NCBI GenBank assembly: GCA_020637985.1
Contig: JACKJK010000006.1
Span: forward strand, 259,554-323,553
Length of the DNA stretch: 64,000 bases
Direction of reading: 5' to 3'
Source: Rhodobiaceae bacterium
GTDB lineage: Bacteria; Pseudomonadota; Alphaproteobacteria; Rhizobiales; Tepidamorphaceae
Both the position numbers and the translations under genes were made by a program. Shown here piece by piece: positions 39,383-49,842 of the stretch (position 1 is its first letter; every line of letters begins with the position of its first letter). The notes under the pieces are model-generated. The model saw nothing but the letters and a program-made list of their open reading frames with translations. It searched no databases and had not been told where the DNA came from.

Positions 39383-40548
39383 GCGATCGTCAGGCCGAGC
39401 CTGCCTCCCACGGTTCCCCGCTCGACGCCGATGCCCAGCCCGCCGTTGACGAACATGTTGTCGGAGACGCGGGCGACGGCGCCGAAGGCGAAGGCGTTCT
39501 GGCCCTCGAACGTGCCCCAGTTGCCGGAGATCGCGAAGCGTGCATCGCCCGGCAGGCTCAGGCCGCCGGCCAGCGCCAGCGCCATGGCGATGCCTTCGGA
39601 ATTGTCGGCGACGGCGGAGCGAAGCGCGGCGGACTCACCTTGCAGCGTGGCGATGTCCATGGAGTTGGTGCTGATGGCCGCGGTGTTGGCCGAGATCCCG
39701 GTGGCATTGCTCGCAATCGCCGCCGTGTTGGTGGCGATGTTGTTGGAATTCGTGGCGATGTTGCCGGCGTTCGCCGTCATGGCAGCGGTGTTCGTGCCGA
39801 TGGCGGCCGAGTTGGTGTCGACCTGACCTTGCAACGCGCCGCCGTCGCTGGCGAGATTGCCGTCCGCGTCCGTCGTGACGACGCCGGTCACCGGCCCCTG
39901 TGCGGAGGTGCTGGCCGCCGACGTGATGCCCGGCGCGGTGTAGGTGTTGGTGGCGGTGCCAAAGACCTGCTGGTCGGCGCGGGTCGTCGTCGCGCCGTGG
40001 CCGAAGGCGGCCGAGTTGGCATGCGTTGCAGACGCGATGCCGCCGATGGCGGTGGAGTTGAACCCGGTGGCGCGCGAGTCGGAGCCGATGGCGACATTGC
40101 GCGTTCCGTCGCCATGAGCATCGGCGCCGGTGAAGTTGCCGCTGGAGGGCAGATCGCCGCCAATAGCCACGTTGGCGCTGTTGTCGCCGGAGGCGCGTGT
40201 TTCTGTACCGACGCCGGTATTGCTGCTGCCATTGCCACCGGCGATGACGCCGAAACCGACCGCGAGGTTGCGGCTGTCGTTGCCGGCGGAAATGTTGAAG
40301 CCCAGACCGATGGACGTATTCGCCGAGCTCGCCCCGGAGGCGATGGCGTTCGTCCCACACGCGAAGTTGCTGCCGCCACCGCCGGCAGATGCAAATTCGC
40401 CGCTCTCGCCGGCATCGGCGCTGTCGCAGACGAACACCTGGGCACGCGCCTGGTCCGGTGCACCTAGGCCACCACACAGGCCAAGGACCGAAAGCACGAT
40501 CGCACGCAGGAGCAACCTGGCGACAAAGATGGTCCGTGACCGTTTCAT
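39376..40548 (-). CDS. Short YadA-type trimeric autotransporter adhesin
   Basis: A 390-residue surface protein. Domains: a signal peptide (about 1-36, ending DQARAQ); a Hep/Hag beta-roll head (about 66-205) with repeats such as NTSIGLGFNIS, NLAVGFGVIA, NVAIGGDL, NVAIGSDSRATGFNSTAIGG and the neck-like VFGTATNTYTAPGI; a coiled-coil stalk of nine heptads (243-305); and a C-terminal YadA anchor (about 318-390) ending in aromatic Trp. The anchor trimerises in the outer membrane and exports the head. This is small for a trimeric autotransporter, but all parts are present. ATG 40548 has GGGAGG at 40562-40557. Adhesion is known for the family; the target here is unknown. Confidence 0.9.
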   Translation of the reverse strand: MKRSRTIFVARLLLRAIVLSVLGLCGGLGAPDQARAQVFVCDSADAGESGEFASAGGGGSNFACGTNAIASGASSANTSIGLGFNISAGNDSRNLAVGFGVIAGGNGSSNTGVGTETRASGDNSANVAIGGDLPSSGNFTGADAHGDGTRNVAIGSDSRATGFNSTAIGGIASATHANSAAFGHGATTTRADQQVFGTATNTYTAPGITSAASTSAQGPVTGVVTTDADGNLASDGGALQGQVDTNSAAIGTNTAAMTANAGNIATNSNNIATNTAAIASNATGISANTAAISTNSMDIATLQGESAALRSAVADNSEGIAMALALAGGLSLPGDARFAISGNWGTFEGQNAFAFGAVARVSDNMFVNGGLGIGVERGTVGGRLGLTIAW

Positions 40549-40737
40549 ATGCAGTGCCTCCCGTCCCGACACTGAAACGCAAATGACGTTCAGGCGCCGG
40601 CGGACCGAGAGAGCATCTCGACGCTGCCAGGGGTGCTGCCGGCCAGGTCGAAGCCTATCGGCAATGCGGATCGTTGGAACGACCGTGCCAGACAAAGACT
40701 CGTTGCATGACATGCAAGGTGGACGGGAAGCGCGCGT

Positions 40738-41610
40738 TCAGCTCCAGTCGAGCGAACGTGCTGCGTCAAGCGCTGCCTTCACCGGCGCTGCATGCGGGCG
40801 GCCTGCAACGGTGACGATGCTGACGGTGCGATAGACTTCCGGTTCGATGACCGGCCGCATCTCGATATCGGCGATGAGCGGCAGGTATTGCGGCATCAGG
40901 GTGATGCCGAGGCCGGCTGCCACCATCGATTGCACCCAGTCCTCGCGTTCGCTCATGAACCGCATCTGCACCCCCTTGTAGGGTGCCGGCACGCCGAGGC
41001 GCGCGAAGTTGGACGGAAACTCGCAATGCAGGCGCTTGATGTACGGCTCGCCGTCGATCTCGGCGAGCGGCACCGCGTTCATCGCGGCGAAGCGATGACC
41101 CGGCGGGAAGGCAACGAAATAGAATTCCCTGTAAAGTTCGTTTGCGCGCAGGGGATCGGCATATTCCGGGCGGGTGGCGATGGCGACATCGAGTTCGCCC
41201 TCGGCGAGCGCGCTCTCGAGTTCCTCGCAGTTGGCTTCCCAGACGTGCAATTCCAGTTCCGGAGCCTGTTCGCGCAAGCGGCGCAGGTAGGCGACGAGGC
41301 GGCTCGATGCCATTGTGGAGACCACTCCGAGGCGCAGCCGTGTGTCCGCGGCGGAAAAGCGTTCGGCTTCCCTCACCGCCCGGTCGGCGGCGTTGCGGGC
41401 TTCCGACAGATGCCGCTGCATCAATCGGCCGAGATCGGTGAGGTGGGTGAGATGGCGTTCGCGGCGGAACAGCTGGCCGCCGAGCTCGTCCTCCAGCGCC
41501 TTGATCGCGCGTGTCAGCGTCGGCACCGCGACATCACAGGCTTCCGCGGCGCGGGTGAAATTGAGGGTGCCGCACGCGGCCAGGAAATAGTCGATTTGGC
41601 GCAAGTCCAT
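40738..41610 (-). CDS. LysR-family transcriptional regulator
   Basis: A 290-residue regulator: N-terminal winged HTH (1-60, MDLRQIDYFLAACGTLNFTRAAEACDVAVPTLTRAIKALE) and a C-terminal effector domain from about 88 (TRLRLGVVSTMASSRLVAYL). It belongs to the OxyR/CynR-like half of the family, but the redox cysteines of OxyR are absent, as the two Cys in the effector domain (EANCEE, RLHCEF) are not in the matching positions. It lies 190 bp upstream of the adhesin gene on the same strand and has no divergent partner, so its target is unclear; the adhesin is one candidate. ATG 41610 gives the canonical N-terminus. Confidence 0.9.
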   Translation of the reverse strand: MDLRQIDYFLAACGTLNFTRAAEACDVAVPTLTRAIKALEDELGGQLFRRERHLTHLTDLGRLMQRHLSEARNAADRAVREAERFSAADTRLRLGVVSTMASSRLVAYLRRLREQAPELELHVWEANCEELESALAEGELDVAIATRPEYADPLRANELYREFYFVAFPPGHRFAAMNAVPLAEIDGEPYIKRLHCEFPSNFARLGVPAPYKGVQMRFMSEREDWVQSMVAAGLGITLMPQYLPLIADIEMRPVIEPEVYRTVSIVTVAGRPHAAPVKAALDAARSLDWS

Positions 41611-41829
41611 CGGGCGCGGATCCAGCTTGACGGTCTGCGCAAACTCTAGTGCGTCCGAGCCGGATTCCGCCACAGGAAATTGCCGACGCGGCGATTGCGC
41701 CTGCCAGATGGTGGCGCCACATTGCCCCGGTAGCGTGGCCGGACTTGCGGGGCAGACACGAACCAACTGTCGGTCCGGAACGATCCGGGCCGCCGGGTGC
41801 AGTCTTCTGAACGCGGACGGACGATCCGC

Positions 41830-42060
41830 CTACTCGGTCGCGGTTGCCTGCGGCGCCTGTGCGGTCTGCAGGGTGGTGTCGTCCGCCGCCGTGTCCGCAG
41901 TCGCTGTCTGCTGCGGGGCCGGCTTGGTCTCGGGCACCGGCGTTGCGTCCTGCGCCGTTGTCAGCGAGGCCTTGTGGCCCCAGCTGCATTCCGCCGAGGC
42001 GGCGGCCGCGAAACCGGCGAGGCCGGTTCCCAGGATCGCGAGTGTCAGCAGTTTCCTCAT
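41830..42060 (-). CDS. Small secreted protein, Thr/Ala/Pro-rich
   Basis: A 76-residue protein with a Sec signal peptide (MRKLLTLAILGTGLAGFAAAASA, cleavage before ECSWGHK). The mature part has one cysteine near its N-terminus and then a low-complexity tail rich in Thr, Ala, Pro and Gln. Similar tiny secreted proteins starting AECSxxxK occur in Hyphomicrobiales genomes with no known function. It is divergent from the small membrane protein at 42182. The signal peptide is the main evidence that this frame is real. Confidence 0.7.
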   Translation of the reverse strand: MRKLLTLAILGTGLAGFAAAASAECSWGHKASLTTAQDATPVPETKPAPQQTATADTAADDTTLQTAQAPQATATE

Positions 42061-42181
42061 CGCGGTTCATCCTCATTGCATGGCATGGTGGCCTGGCCGA
42101 ACATGCCGGTTCACAGGGAACACGTCGATATGCCCGGCTTGGGTCAAGCCGGCAGGGACGATGGTAAGGCAGGCTCGTACA

Positions 42182-42388
42182 ATGTCAAAAAACGTTTTCG
42201 TGCGCCTGGGGTTCGCGTTGCTGTCGCTGCTGTGCCTGGGCTGCGCGGCGGCGCTCACGATGATCGCCTACGAACTCGTGCACCGGGTGACCGGTTCGGC
42301 GCGGGCGGGTCAACTCGCCGGCGCGGCGGTGATCGCGGTTCTCGGCGGCGGGCTGGCGCTGGTGTTGCGTCGCCGGGCGGGAAAATAA
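42182..42388 (+). CDS. Small membrane protein of unknown function
   Basis: A 68-residue protein with two predicted transmembrane helices (about 7-28 and 44-61), a short loop between, and a basic C-terminus LRRRAGK. No family recognised. LCLGC at residues 17-21 resembles a lipobox, but the second helix argues for a plain inner-membrane protein. The frame stays open much further upstream, but the ATG at 42182 is the first that puts the hydrophobic segment at the N-terminus. Its stop is 16 bp from the convergent xerC stop. Confidence 0.55.
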   Translation: MSKNVFVRLGFALLSLLCLGCAAALTMIAYELVHRVTGSARAGQLAGAAVIAVLGGGLALVLRRRAGK

Positions 42389-42404
42389 GCTGCGGACGCC
42401 TGCC

Positions 42405-43364
42405 TCAGGCGCGCGGGTGCGCGGCGCGATAGACGGCGACGAGGTGGGCCTCGTCGATGTCGGTATAGATCTGGGTCGTCGACAGGCTGGCATGGCCAAG
42501 CAGTTCCTGGATGGTGCGCAGGTCGCCACCGTTCATCAGGATGTGCGTTGCAAACGCATGACGCAGGGCATGCGGCGTCGCCGACTCCGGCAGGCCGAGC
42601 GCGCCGCGCAGCCGTTGCATGGTCCGCTGGACGATGCGCGGATTGAGCGGTCCGCCCCTTGCGCCGAGAAACACTGGCTTGTCTGTATCGACGGCGTAGG
42701 GGCATAGCCGGCGGTATTCGGCGATCGCCGCGCGGACCACCGGCAAAACGGGAACGATGCGCGTCTTGCCGCCCTTGCCGGTGATGCGCAGAGTATCGCC
42801 GCCCGCGTCGGCCTGTCGGGCGGTCAGCGCCAGCGCCTCGGCGATGCGCAGGCCGGCGCCGTAGAGCAGGGTGAAGACGGCGATGTCGCGCGCCTCGATC
42901 CAGGGCTCGCCGGTCTCATCGAGGCCGATGCCGGCGCAGATGTCGGCGGCGTCGTCGGCCGAAACCGGCTTGGGCAGGGTGTGCGGCAACTTGGGGCCAC
43001 GGATGGCCGTGAGCGCCGCCATCTCGATGCCGCGGGTCTTCAGCAGGTGACGCGACAGGCTGCGCAGCGCCGATAGCGCGCGCGCCAGCGAGCGGGCACC
43101 GATGTCGTCGCGCCGGCGCATGGCGAGGAAGGCGCGGATATCGGTAACGCGGAGGGATGCCAGATCGGCGAGCGCCGGTGACTCTCCGAGATGCTCTTGC
43201 AGGAAAGCGAAGAACTGCGCCGCGTCGCGGCGGTAGGCTTCCAGCGTCTTCGGCGCGAGCCTGCGGCCGGTGGCGAGCGAATCGAGCCACTGCGCGGCAG
43301 CCTCGGCAAGGTCGCTGCCGGCTGCAGAAAAGGATGCGGGCTGGATTGGGGTGCTTGCGGGCAC
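42405..43364 (-). CDS. xerC: Tyrosine recombinase XerC
   Basis: A 319-residue site-specific recombinase that, with XerD, resolves chromosome dimers at dif. The SAM-like N-terminal DNA-binding domain spans about 18-112. All catalytic residues are visible: Arg173 (GAGLRIAEAL), Lys197 (ITGKGGK), His265 and Arg268 (PHALRHAFATH), His291 (LLGHASLSTTQ) and the nucleophile Tyr300 (IYTDID). The chromosomal neighbourhood (xerC with priA) is usual for the order, so this is the housekeeping enzyme and not a mobile-element integrase. No dif site was recognised in the window. Confidence 0.93.
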   Translation of the reverse strand: MPASTPIQPASFSAAGSDLAEAAAQWLDSLATGRRLAPKTLEAYRRDAAQFFAFLQEHLGESPALADLASLRVTDIRAFLAMRRRDDIGARSLARALSALRSLSRHLLKTRGIEMAALTAIRGPKLPHTLPKPVSADDAADICAGIGLDETGEPWIEARDIAVFTLLYGAGLRIAEALALTARQADAGGDTLRITGKGGKTRIVPVLPVVRAAIAEYRRLCPYAVDTDKPVFLGARGGPLNPRIVQRTMQRLRGALGLPESATPHALRHAFATHILMNGGDLRTIQELLGHASLSTTQIYTDIDEAHLVAVYRAAHPRA

Positions 43365-43462
43365 TGTCTCCTCCGTGTTCGGGAGAGACAGTGTCGCCCG
43401 GCCAGCGTTGAAACCGGATTAAGACGGCATGCGGCGTGTTGCGACCGGCGCGCTCGCCACTG

Positions 43463-44119
43463 TCAGAGGATCGTCTGGCCGGTCTTCGCCCAGTCGGCGG
43501 TGAAGGACTCGATACCCTTGTCGGTGAGCGGATGCTTGAGCAGCCCGCGCAGTACCGCCGGGGGGATGGTGGCGACGTCAGCACCGGCCAGCGCGCTGTC
43601 CTTGACGTGGTTGGGCGAGCGGATCGAGGCGGCGAGCACCTGCGTCTCCAGCGCGTCGTAGTTGTCGTAGATGACGCGGATCTCGCGGATCAGCTCCATG
43701 CCGTCGAGGCCGATGTCGTCGAGCCGCCCGATGAAGGGGGAGACGAAGGTGGCGCCGGCCTTGGCGGCGAGCAGGGCCTGGTTGGCGGAAAAGCATAGCG
43801 TCACGTTGACCATCGTGCCGGCGTCAGACAACGCGCGGCAGGCCTTCAGCCCGTCCCAGGTCATCGGTACCTTGATGGTGACGTTGGGCGCGATCTTCGC
43901 CAGCTCGCGCCCTTCCGCGATCATGCCGTCGGCATCGAACGCCGTCACCTCGGCGCTGACCGGGCCGTCGACCACCTTGCAGATTTCCGCGATCGTGGTC
44001 TTGAAATCGCCGCCCGCCTTGGCGACGAGGGAGGGATTGGTGGTCACCCCGTCGAGCAGGCCGGTGGTTGCCAGGTCGCGGATTTCGGTGAGGTCGGCGG
44101 TGTCGATGAAAAATTTCAT
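43463..44119 (-). CDS. tal: Transaldolase, small FSA/TalC-type
   Basis: A 218-residue single-domain TIM-barrel enzyme of the pentose phosphate pathway. It starts MKFFIDTADLTEIRDL and has GVTTNPSLVAK (24-34), the Schiff-base lysine Lys83 in NVTIKVPMTWDGLKA, and NVTLCFSANQALLAAKAGATFVSPFIGRLDD, all diagnostic of the short transaldolase/fructose-6-phosphate aldolase group. Annotated as transaldolase in rhizobia; whether it has FSA activity cannot be read from the sequence. It is 98 bp upstream of the xerC start on the same strand and divergent from priA with 138 bp between starts. Confidence 0.95.
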   Translation of the reverse strand: MKFFIDTADLTEIRDLATTGLLDGVTTNPSLVAKAGGDFKTTIAEICKVVDGPVSAEVTAFDADGMIAEGRELAKIAPNVTIKVPMTWDGLKACRALSDAGTMVNVTLCFSANQALLAAKAGATFVSPFIGRLDDIGLDGMELIREIRVIYDNYDALETQVLAASIRSPNHVKDSALAGADVATIPPAVLRGLLKHPLTDKGIESFTADWAKTGQTIL

Positions 44120-44257
44120 GGCGCTGGTCCCGGCGTGCGCGTTGCGGTTCGTTGCGCCCTGTTTAAACGATCCGTGCCGAAAGGGTAGCCTCGTGCGGAG
44201 AAAAGACGCGCGAATCGCCCGCTGCGGGCGCGGCGCGGGAACGAGGCCAGACATAGC

Positions 44258-46426
44258 GTGAGTGCAGCAACCGTCACCGTGCAATGCGCCGTCGCCGTCG
44301 ACCAGGCCTACACGTATCTGGTGCGAGACGGGATGGAGCTTGCCCCCGGAGACATCGTCGCGGTGCCGCTTGGTCCGCGCGAGGCGTTGGGCTGCGTGTG
44401 GGACGAGCCGGCGGGCCCGGTCGATGCGAGGAAGCTGCGGCCGGTTTCGGCGCGCCTCGATGTTCCGCCGCTGAACAAGCGGCTGATGGAGTTCGTCGAC
44501 TGGGTGGCGCGCTACACGCTCGCCGAGCGCGGCATGGTGCTGAAGATGGTGCTGCGCGCGCCCGACGTGCTGGCGGCGGAAAAGCCGGTTACCGGCGTCG
44601 TGTGGCACGGCGAGGTTCCCGAACGCATCACGCCGGCGCGCAAGCGGGTGCTCGAACATCTGGCGGAACAGGCCGTGTGGCCGAAGTCGGCGCTTGCCGA
44701 TGTCAGCGGCGTTTCGCCGGGCGTCGTCGACGGGCTGATCGATGCGGGCGTGCTGGAGCGCACCGACCTCACCATGAAGCCGGTGATCGCGCAGCCGGAC
44801 CCGGAGCACGCCAGCGCCGGCCTCAACGCAGACCAGGCGGCGGCGGCTGGCAAGCTCGCCGAACGGGTGCGCACCGGCACCTTCGGCGTCGCGCTGCTCG
44901 ACGGGGTGACCGGCTCGGGCAAGACCGAGGTCTATTTCGAGGCGATTGCCGAGGCCTTGCGCTGCGGGCGGCAGGTGCTGGTGCTGCTGCCGGAAATCGC
45001 GTTGACGCAGGATTTCCTCGACCGCTTCGCGCGCCGGTTCGGGGCGCCGCCGGGTGAGTGGCATTCCGGCGTGTCGGGCCGGGCGCAGGCGCGGGTGTGG
45101 CGCGGCGTTGCCTGCGGCGAGGTGCGCGTGGTGGCCGGGGCGCGCTCGGCGCTGTTCCTGCCGTTTGCCGACCTCGGTCTGATCGTCGTCGACGAGGAAC
45201 ACGACCCGGCCTTCAAGCAGGAGGACCGCGCCAGCTACCACGCCCGCGACATGGCGGTGAAACGCGGCCACATCGGCGATTTCGCGATCATACTTTCGTC
45301 GGCCACGCCATCGGTGGAAAGCCGCGCCAATGCGGACGCCGGGCGCTATGCCCACGTCCATCTGCCGGAGCGCTTCGGCGGCGCCGCGATGCCGGACATC
45401 GGCCTGATCGACATGCGCGAGGGGGGACCCGAGCGCGGGCGTTTCCTCGCCCCGAAGCTGGTGGAAGCGATCGCGCAGGCCTGCGATGTCGGCCAGCAGA
45501 GTCTCGTCTTCCTGAATCGGCGCGGTTACGCGCCGCTGACGCTGTGCCGGCGCTGCGGGTTCCGCTTCGAGTGCCCCAATTGCACCGCCTGGCTGGTCGA
45601 GCACCGGTTCCGGCACAGGCTGGTGTGCCACCATTGCGGCTACGAGCGCCCCGTGCCGCCGGCGTGCCCGAATTGCCAGGCGACGGACAGCCTGGTCGCC
45701 TGCGGCCCCGGCGTGGAGCGCATCGCCGAGGAACTGGCCGAGTTCTTTCCCGACCAGCGCATCGCCGTGCTGTCGAGCGATCTCATTCCCGGTATCCGGG
45801 CCATGCGCGCGCTGCTGGAAGAGATTGCCGCGGGCCGTGTCGACATCGTCATCGGCACGCAACTGGTGGCAAAGGGTCACAATTTCCCGCTGATGAGCGT
45901 GGTTGGCGTGGTCGATGCCGACGTGGCGCTGCAAAGCGCCGACCCGCGCGCGGCCGAGCGCACCTACCAGATCGTCAGCCAGGTCGTCGGACGCGCCGGG
46001 CGCGACGGCACGCCGGCTCGCGCCTTCATCCAGACCTACGTGCCCGACAACCCGGTGCTGCAGGCGATCGTCGCGGGCGACCGGGAAGCCTTCTACGCGC
46101 GCGAGCTGGAGGTGCGCAAACGCGCAGGGATGCCGCCGTTCGGGCGGCTCGGCGCGTTGATCGTCTCAGGCCGCGAGCGGCAGGGCGTGCAGGCCTACGC
46201 GCGGGCGCTGAAGGGGGCGGCGCCGCGGATAGGCGAGGGCGAAATCCTGGGGCCGGCGGAAGCGCCGATCGCCATGATCCGCGGCCGCTACCGGATGCGC
46301 TTGCTGGTGCGCACGGCGCGCCACGTGGACCTGTCGGGGCTGGTGCGCGGATGGCTCGCGGCCGCCCCGCCGCCGACCGGAGGCATCCGTGTCCAGGTCG
46401 ACATCGACCCGGTATCGTTTCTCTAG
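44258..46426 (+). CDS. priA: Primosomal replication protein N' (PriA helicase)
   Basis: A 722-residue DNA helicase that restarts stalled replication forks. An N-terminal 3'-end-binding domain (1-105, TVQCAVAVDQAYTYLV) is followed by the winged helix and SF2 helicase lobes. Walker A is GVTGSGKT (216-223), the DEEH box is LIVVDEEHDP, and the zinc-binding module has LCRRCGFRFECPNC and VCHHCGYERPVPPACPNC (eight cysteines). The start is GTG 44258; the residues that follow are conserved. It is followed by a 392-bp gap before the atp operon, so the two are probably separate units. Confidence 0.95.
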   Translation: MSAATVTVQCAVAVDQAYTYLVRDGMELAPGDIVAVPLGPREALGCVWDEPAGPVDARKLRPVSARLDVPPLNKRLMEFVDWVARYTLAERGMVLKMVLRAPDVLAAEKPVTGVVWHGEVPERITPARKRVLEHLAEQAVWPKSALADVSGVSPGVVDGLIDAGVLERTDLTMKPVIAQPDPEHASAGLNADQAAAAGKLAERVRTGTFGVALLDGVTGSGKTEVYFEAIAEALRCGRQVLVLLPEIALTQDFLDRFARRFGAPPGEWHSGVSGRAQARVWRGVACGEVRVVAGARSALFLPFADLGLIVVDEEHDPAFKQEDRASYHARDMAVKRGHIGDFAIILSSATPSVESRANADAGRYAHVHLPERFGGAAMPDIGLIDMREGGPERGRFLAPKLVEAIAQACDVGQQSLVFLNRRGYAPLTLCRRCGFRFECPNCTAWLVEHRFRHRLVCHHCGYERPVPPACPNCQATDSLVACGPGVERIAEELAEFFPDQRIAVLSSDLIPGIRAMRALLEEIAAGRVDIVIGTQLVAKGHNFPLMSVVGVVDADVALQSADPRAAERTYQIVSQVVGRAGRDGTPARAFIQTYVPDNPVLQAIVAGDREAFYARELEVRKRAGMPPFGRLGALIVSGRERQGVQAYARALKGAAPRIGEGEILGPAEAPIAMIRGRYRMRLLVRTARHVDLSGLVRGWLAAAPPPTGGIRVQVDIDPVSFL

Positions 46427-46818
46427 CGGCAACGCTCGGCGCAAGGCGATTGACGGCCAATCGGGCTGGCGGGGAGTTTTGCTTGCGCACAGGGCCCCAC
46501 GGTGTGTTGCACGCCCAATATGAGTGTGCTAGGTCCCAGCGCGTTCTTGCAGCGGGGGCTGTTTCCGGCGTGCATCCGGCTTGTCGAAAGCCAAGTGCAC
46601 CGGGAAGCACCGAAGCAGGCCGGCCGGGGCGATACGGGGGCGATGACCCCCACGCCGAACGGCCGCAGGCAGGAACCGCAAGGCGTCAACATCCAGGCCG
46701 ATGACTTGGATCCGAAGCCGCGGCACCACCCGGCCGGCACCAGCCGAAGCCAAGGGGCCGGTGCTGCAACAGCATGCGGATCGGCGAAACGGCCTCGAAA
46801 TCGAGAGAGACACGCAGC
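46427..46818 (+). other. 392-bp intergenic region between priA and atpH
   Basis: No reading frame here has the codon pattern of the flanking genes. It must contain the atp operon promoter. TTGCAC at 46507-46512 could be a -35 box, but I see no convincing -10 partner. GGGG/CCCC arms around 46637-46651 could form a small hairpin in the leader. No terminator for priA was recognised. Confidence 0.5.
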
Positions 46819-47372
46819 GTGGACGACTCGATCGTAAGCGGCGTAGCCGGACGGTACGCGAACGCTCTGTTCGATCTTGCCAAGGACTCGAAATCCGTGC
46901 CCGCCGTGGCGAAGGATCTCGACGGCTTTGCCGAGATGCTGGACGCGAGCGACGACCTGACCCGGCTGGTGCGCAGCCCGGTCTTCAGCGCCGAGGATCA
47001 GATCCGGGCGCTCGACGCGGTCCTGGCCAAGGCCAAGATCGGTGGACTGACAGCGAATTTCCTGCGGCTCGTGGCACGCAACCGGCGCCTGTTCGCCGTT
47101 GCCGACATGATCCGCGGTTTCCGCGCGCTTGTCGCCGCGGACAAGGGCGAGATGACCGCAGAGGTCACCAGCGCCCAGAAGCTCACTGCCGCTCAGGCAA
47201 AGTCCCTGCAGGCTGCCCTCAAGTCGGTCACCGGCAAGACGGTCGCTCTGAGCGAAACGGTGGATGAATCGATCATCGGCGGCCTTATTGTGAAGGTCGG
47301 CAGCCGGATGATCGACACCTCTATCCGCACCAAACTGAATTCTCTCAAGACACGCATGAAAGAGGTCGGCTG

Positions 47373-47373
<1 letters not shown>
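46819..47373 (+). CDS. atpH: ATP synthase F1 delta subunit
   Basis: A 184-residue subunit linking the F1 head to the stator stalk. It opens with DDSIVSGVAGRYANALFDLA and ends with VDESIIGGLIVKVGSRMIDTSIRTKLNSL, the delta signature. The GTG at 46819 is preferred: alphaproteobacterial AtpH proteins begin a few residues before SIVSGVAGRYA, and GAGAGA lies just upstream. An ATG at 46774 is in frame. Its stop overlaps the atpA start by one base at 47373. First gene of the F1 operon; the Fo genes are not in this window, as usual for the group. Confidence 0.95.
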
Positions 47374-48902
<1,529 letters not shown>

Positions 48903-48944
48903 GCGCGGCACGAGCCGAGCTGAAAGGCACAGAGCGGAGGCGAC

Positions 48945-49817
48945 ATGCCGAGCCTGAAAGACCTACGCAACCGCATCGCCTCGGTCAAAGCGACGCGGAA
49001 GATCACCAAGGCCATGCAGATGGTCGCGGCGGCCAAGCTGCGCCGCGCGCAGACCGCTGCCGATGCCGCGCGCCCCTACGCGGAGCGCATGAGCACGGTG
49101 CTGGGCTCGCTGGCAGCCGGCATTGCCGGCCAGCCGGGGGCGCCGGAACTGATGGTGGGGACGGGCAGGGACGATACGCACCTGCTGGTCGTGTGCACCG
49201 CCGAACGCGGGCTGTGCGGCGGCTTCAACTCCTCGATCGCCAAGCTGGCGCGCGACCACGCCAACGCGCTGATGCGCGAAGGCAAGACGGTCAAGCTGAT
49301 GTGCGTCGGGCGCAAGGGGCATGACGTCCTGAAGCGGCTGTTCGGCAAGCAGATCGTGGATGTCGTCGACCTGCGCGGCGTTCGCCAGCTCGGCTTCGGC
49401 GAGGGCGAGATGATCGCCGAGAAGGTGCTGAAGCTGTTCGAGGCCGGCGAGTTCGACGTCTGTACCCTGTTCTACTCGACCTTCAAGTCGGTGGTGTCTC
49501 AGGTGCCGACGCAGTTGCGCCTGATCCCGGCGCAGTTCGATGCCAACGAGGGCGGCGCCGGCGTCAATTTCGAATACGAACCCGACGAGAACGAAATTCT
49601 CGCCGACCTGCTGCCGCGCAATGTGGCGGTGCAGGTGTTCCGGGCACTGCTGGAAAACGCGGCCGGCGAGCAGGGCGCGCGAATGTCTGCGATGGACAAC
49701 GCGACGCGCAACGCGGGCGACATGATCGACAAGCTGACGCTGAGCTACAACCGCCAGCGCCAGGCACAGATCACCAAGGAACTCATCGAGATCATCTCGG
49801 GCGCGGAAGCGCTCTGA
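48945..49817 (+). CDS. atpG: ATP synthase F1 gamma subunit
   Basis: A 290-residue central rotor shaft. The N-terminal helix is MPSLKDLRNRIASVKATRKITKAMQMVAAAKLRRAQ and the C-terminal helix ends MSAMDNATRNAGDMIDKLTLSYNRQRQAQITKELIEIISGAEAL; both are near-invariant and form the antiparallel coiled coil. The middle has CTAERGLCGGFNSSI. RBS GGAGGCGAC lies at 48936-48944, directly before ATG. Confidence 0.98.
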   Translation: MPSLKDLRNRIASVKATRKITKAMQMVAAAKLRRAQTAADAARPYAERMSTVLGSLAAGIAGQPGAPELMVGTGRDDTHLLVVCTAERGLCGGFNSSIAKLARDHANALMREGKTVKLMCVGRKGHDVLKRLFGKQIVDVVDLRGVRQLGFGEGEMIAEKVLKLFEAGEFDVCTLFYSTFKSVVSQVPTQLRLIPAQFDANEGGAGVNFEYEPDENEILADLLPRNVAVQVFRALLENAAGEQGARMSAMDNATRNAGDMIDKLTLSYNRQRQAQITKELIEIISGAEAL

Positions 49818-49842
49818 GGACAGCTGATCAGGGGAAAGACCG

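Noticed and set aside
42405..43364. XerC as a possible integrase of a mobile element
   Set aside because: Housekeeping sequence motifs and neighbourhood (with transaldolase and priA), no attachment repeats and no cargo genes nearby.
46502..46837. A 111-codon frame in the priA-atpH gap
   Set aside because: Composition is Pro/Arg/Gln-rich without conserved pattern, and it overlaps the atpH start; most likely leader sequence.
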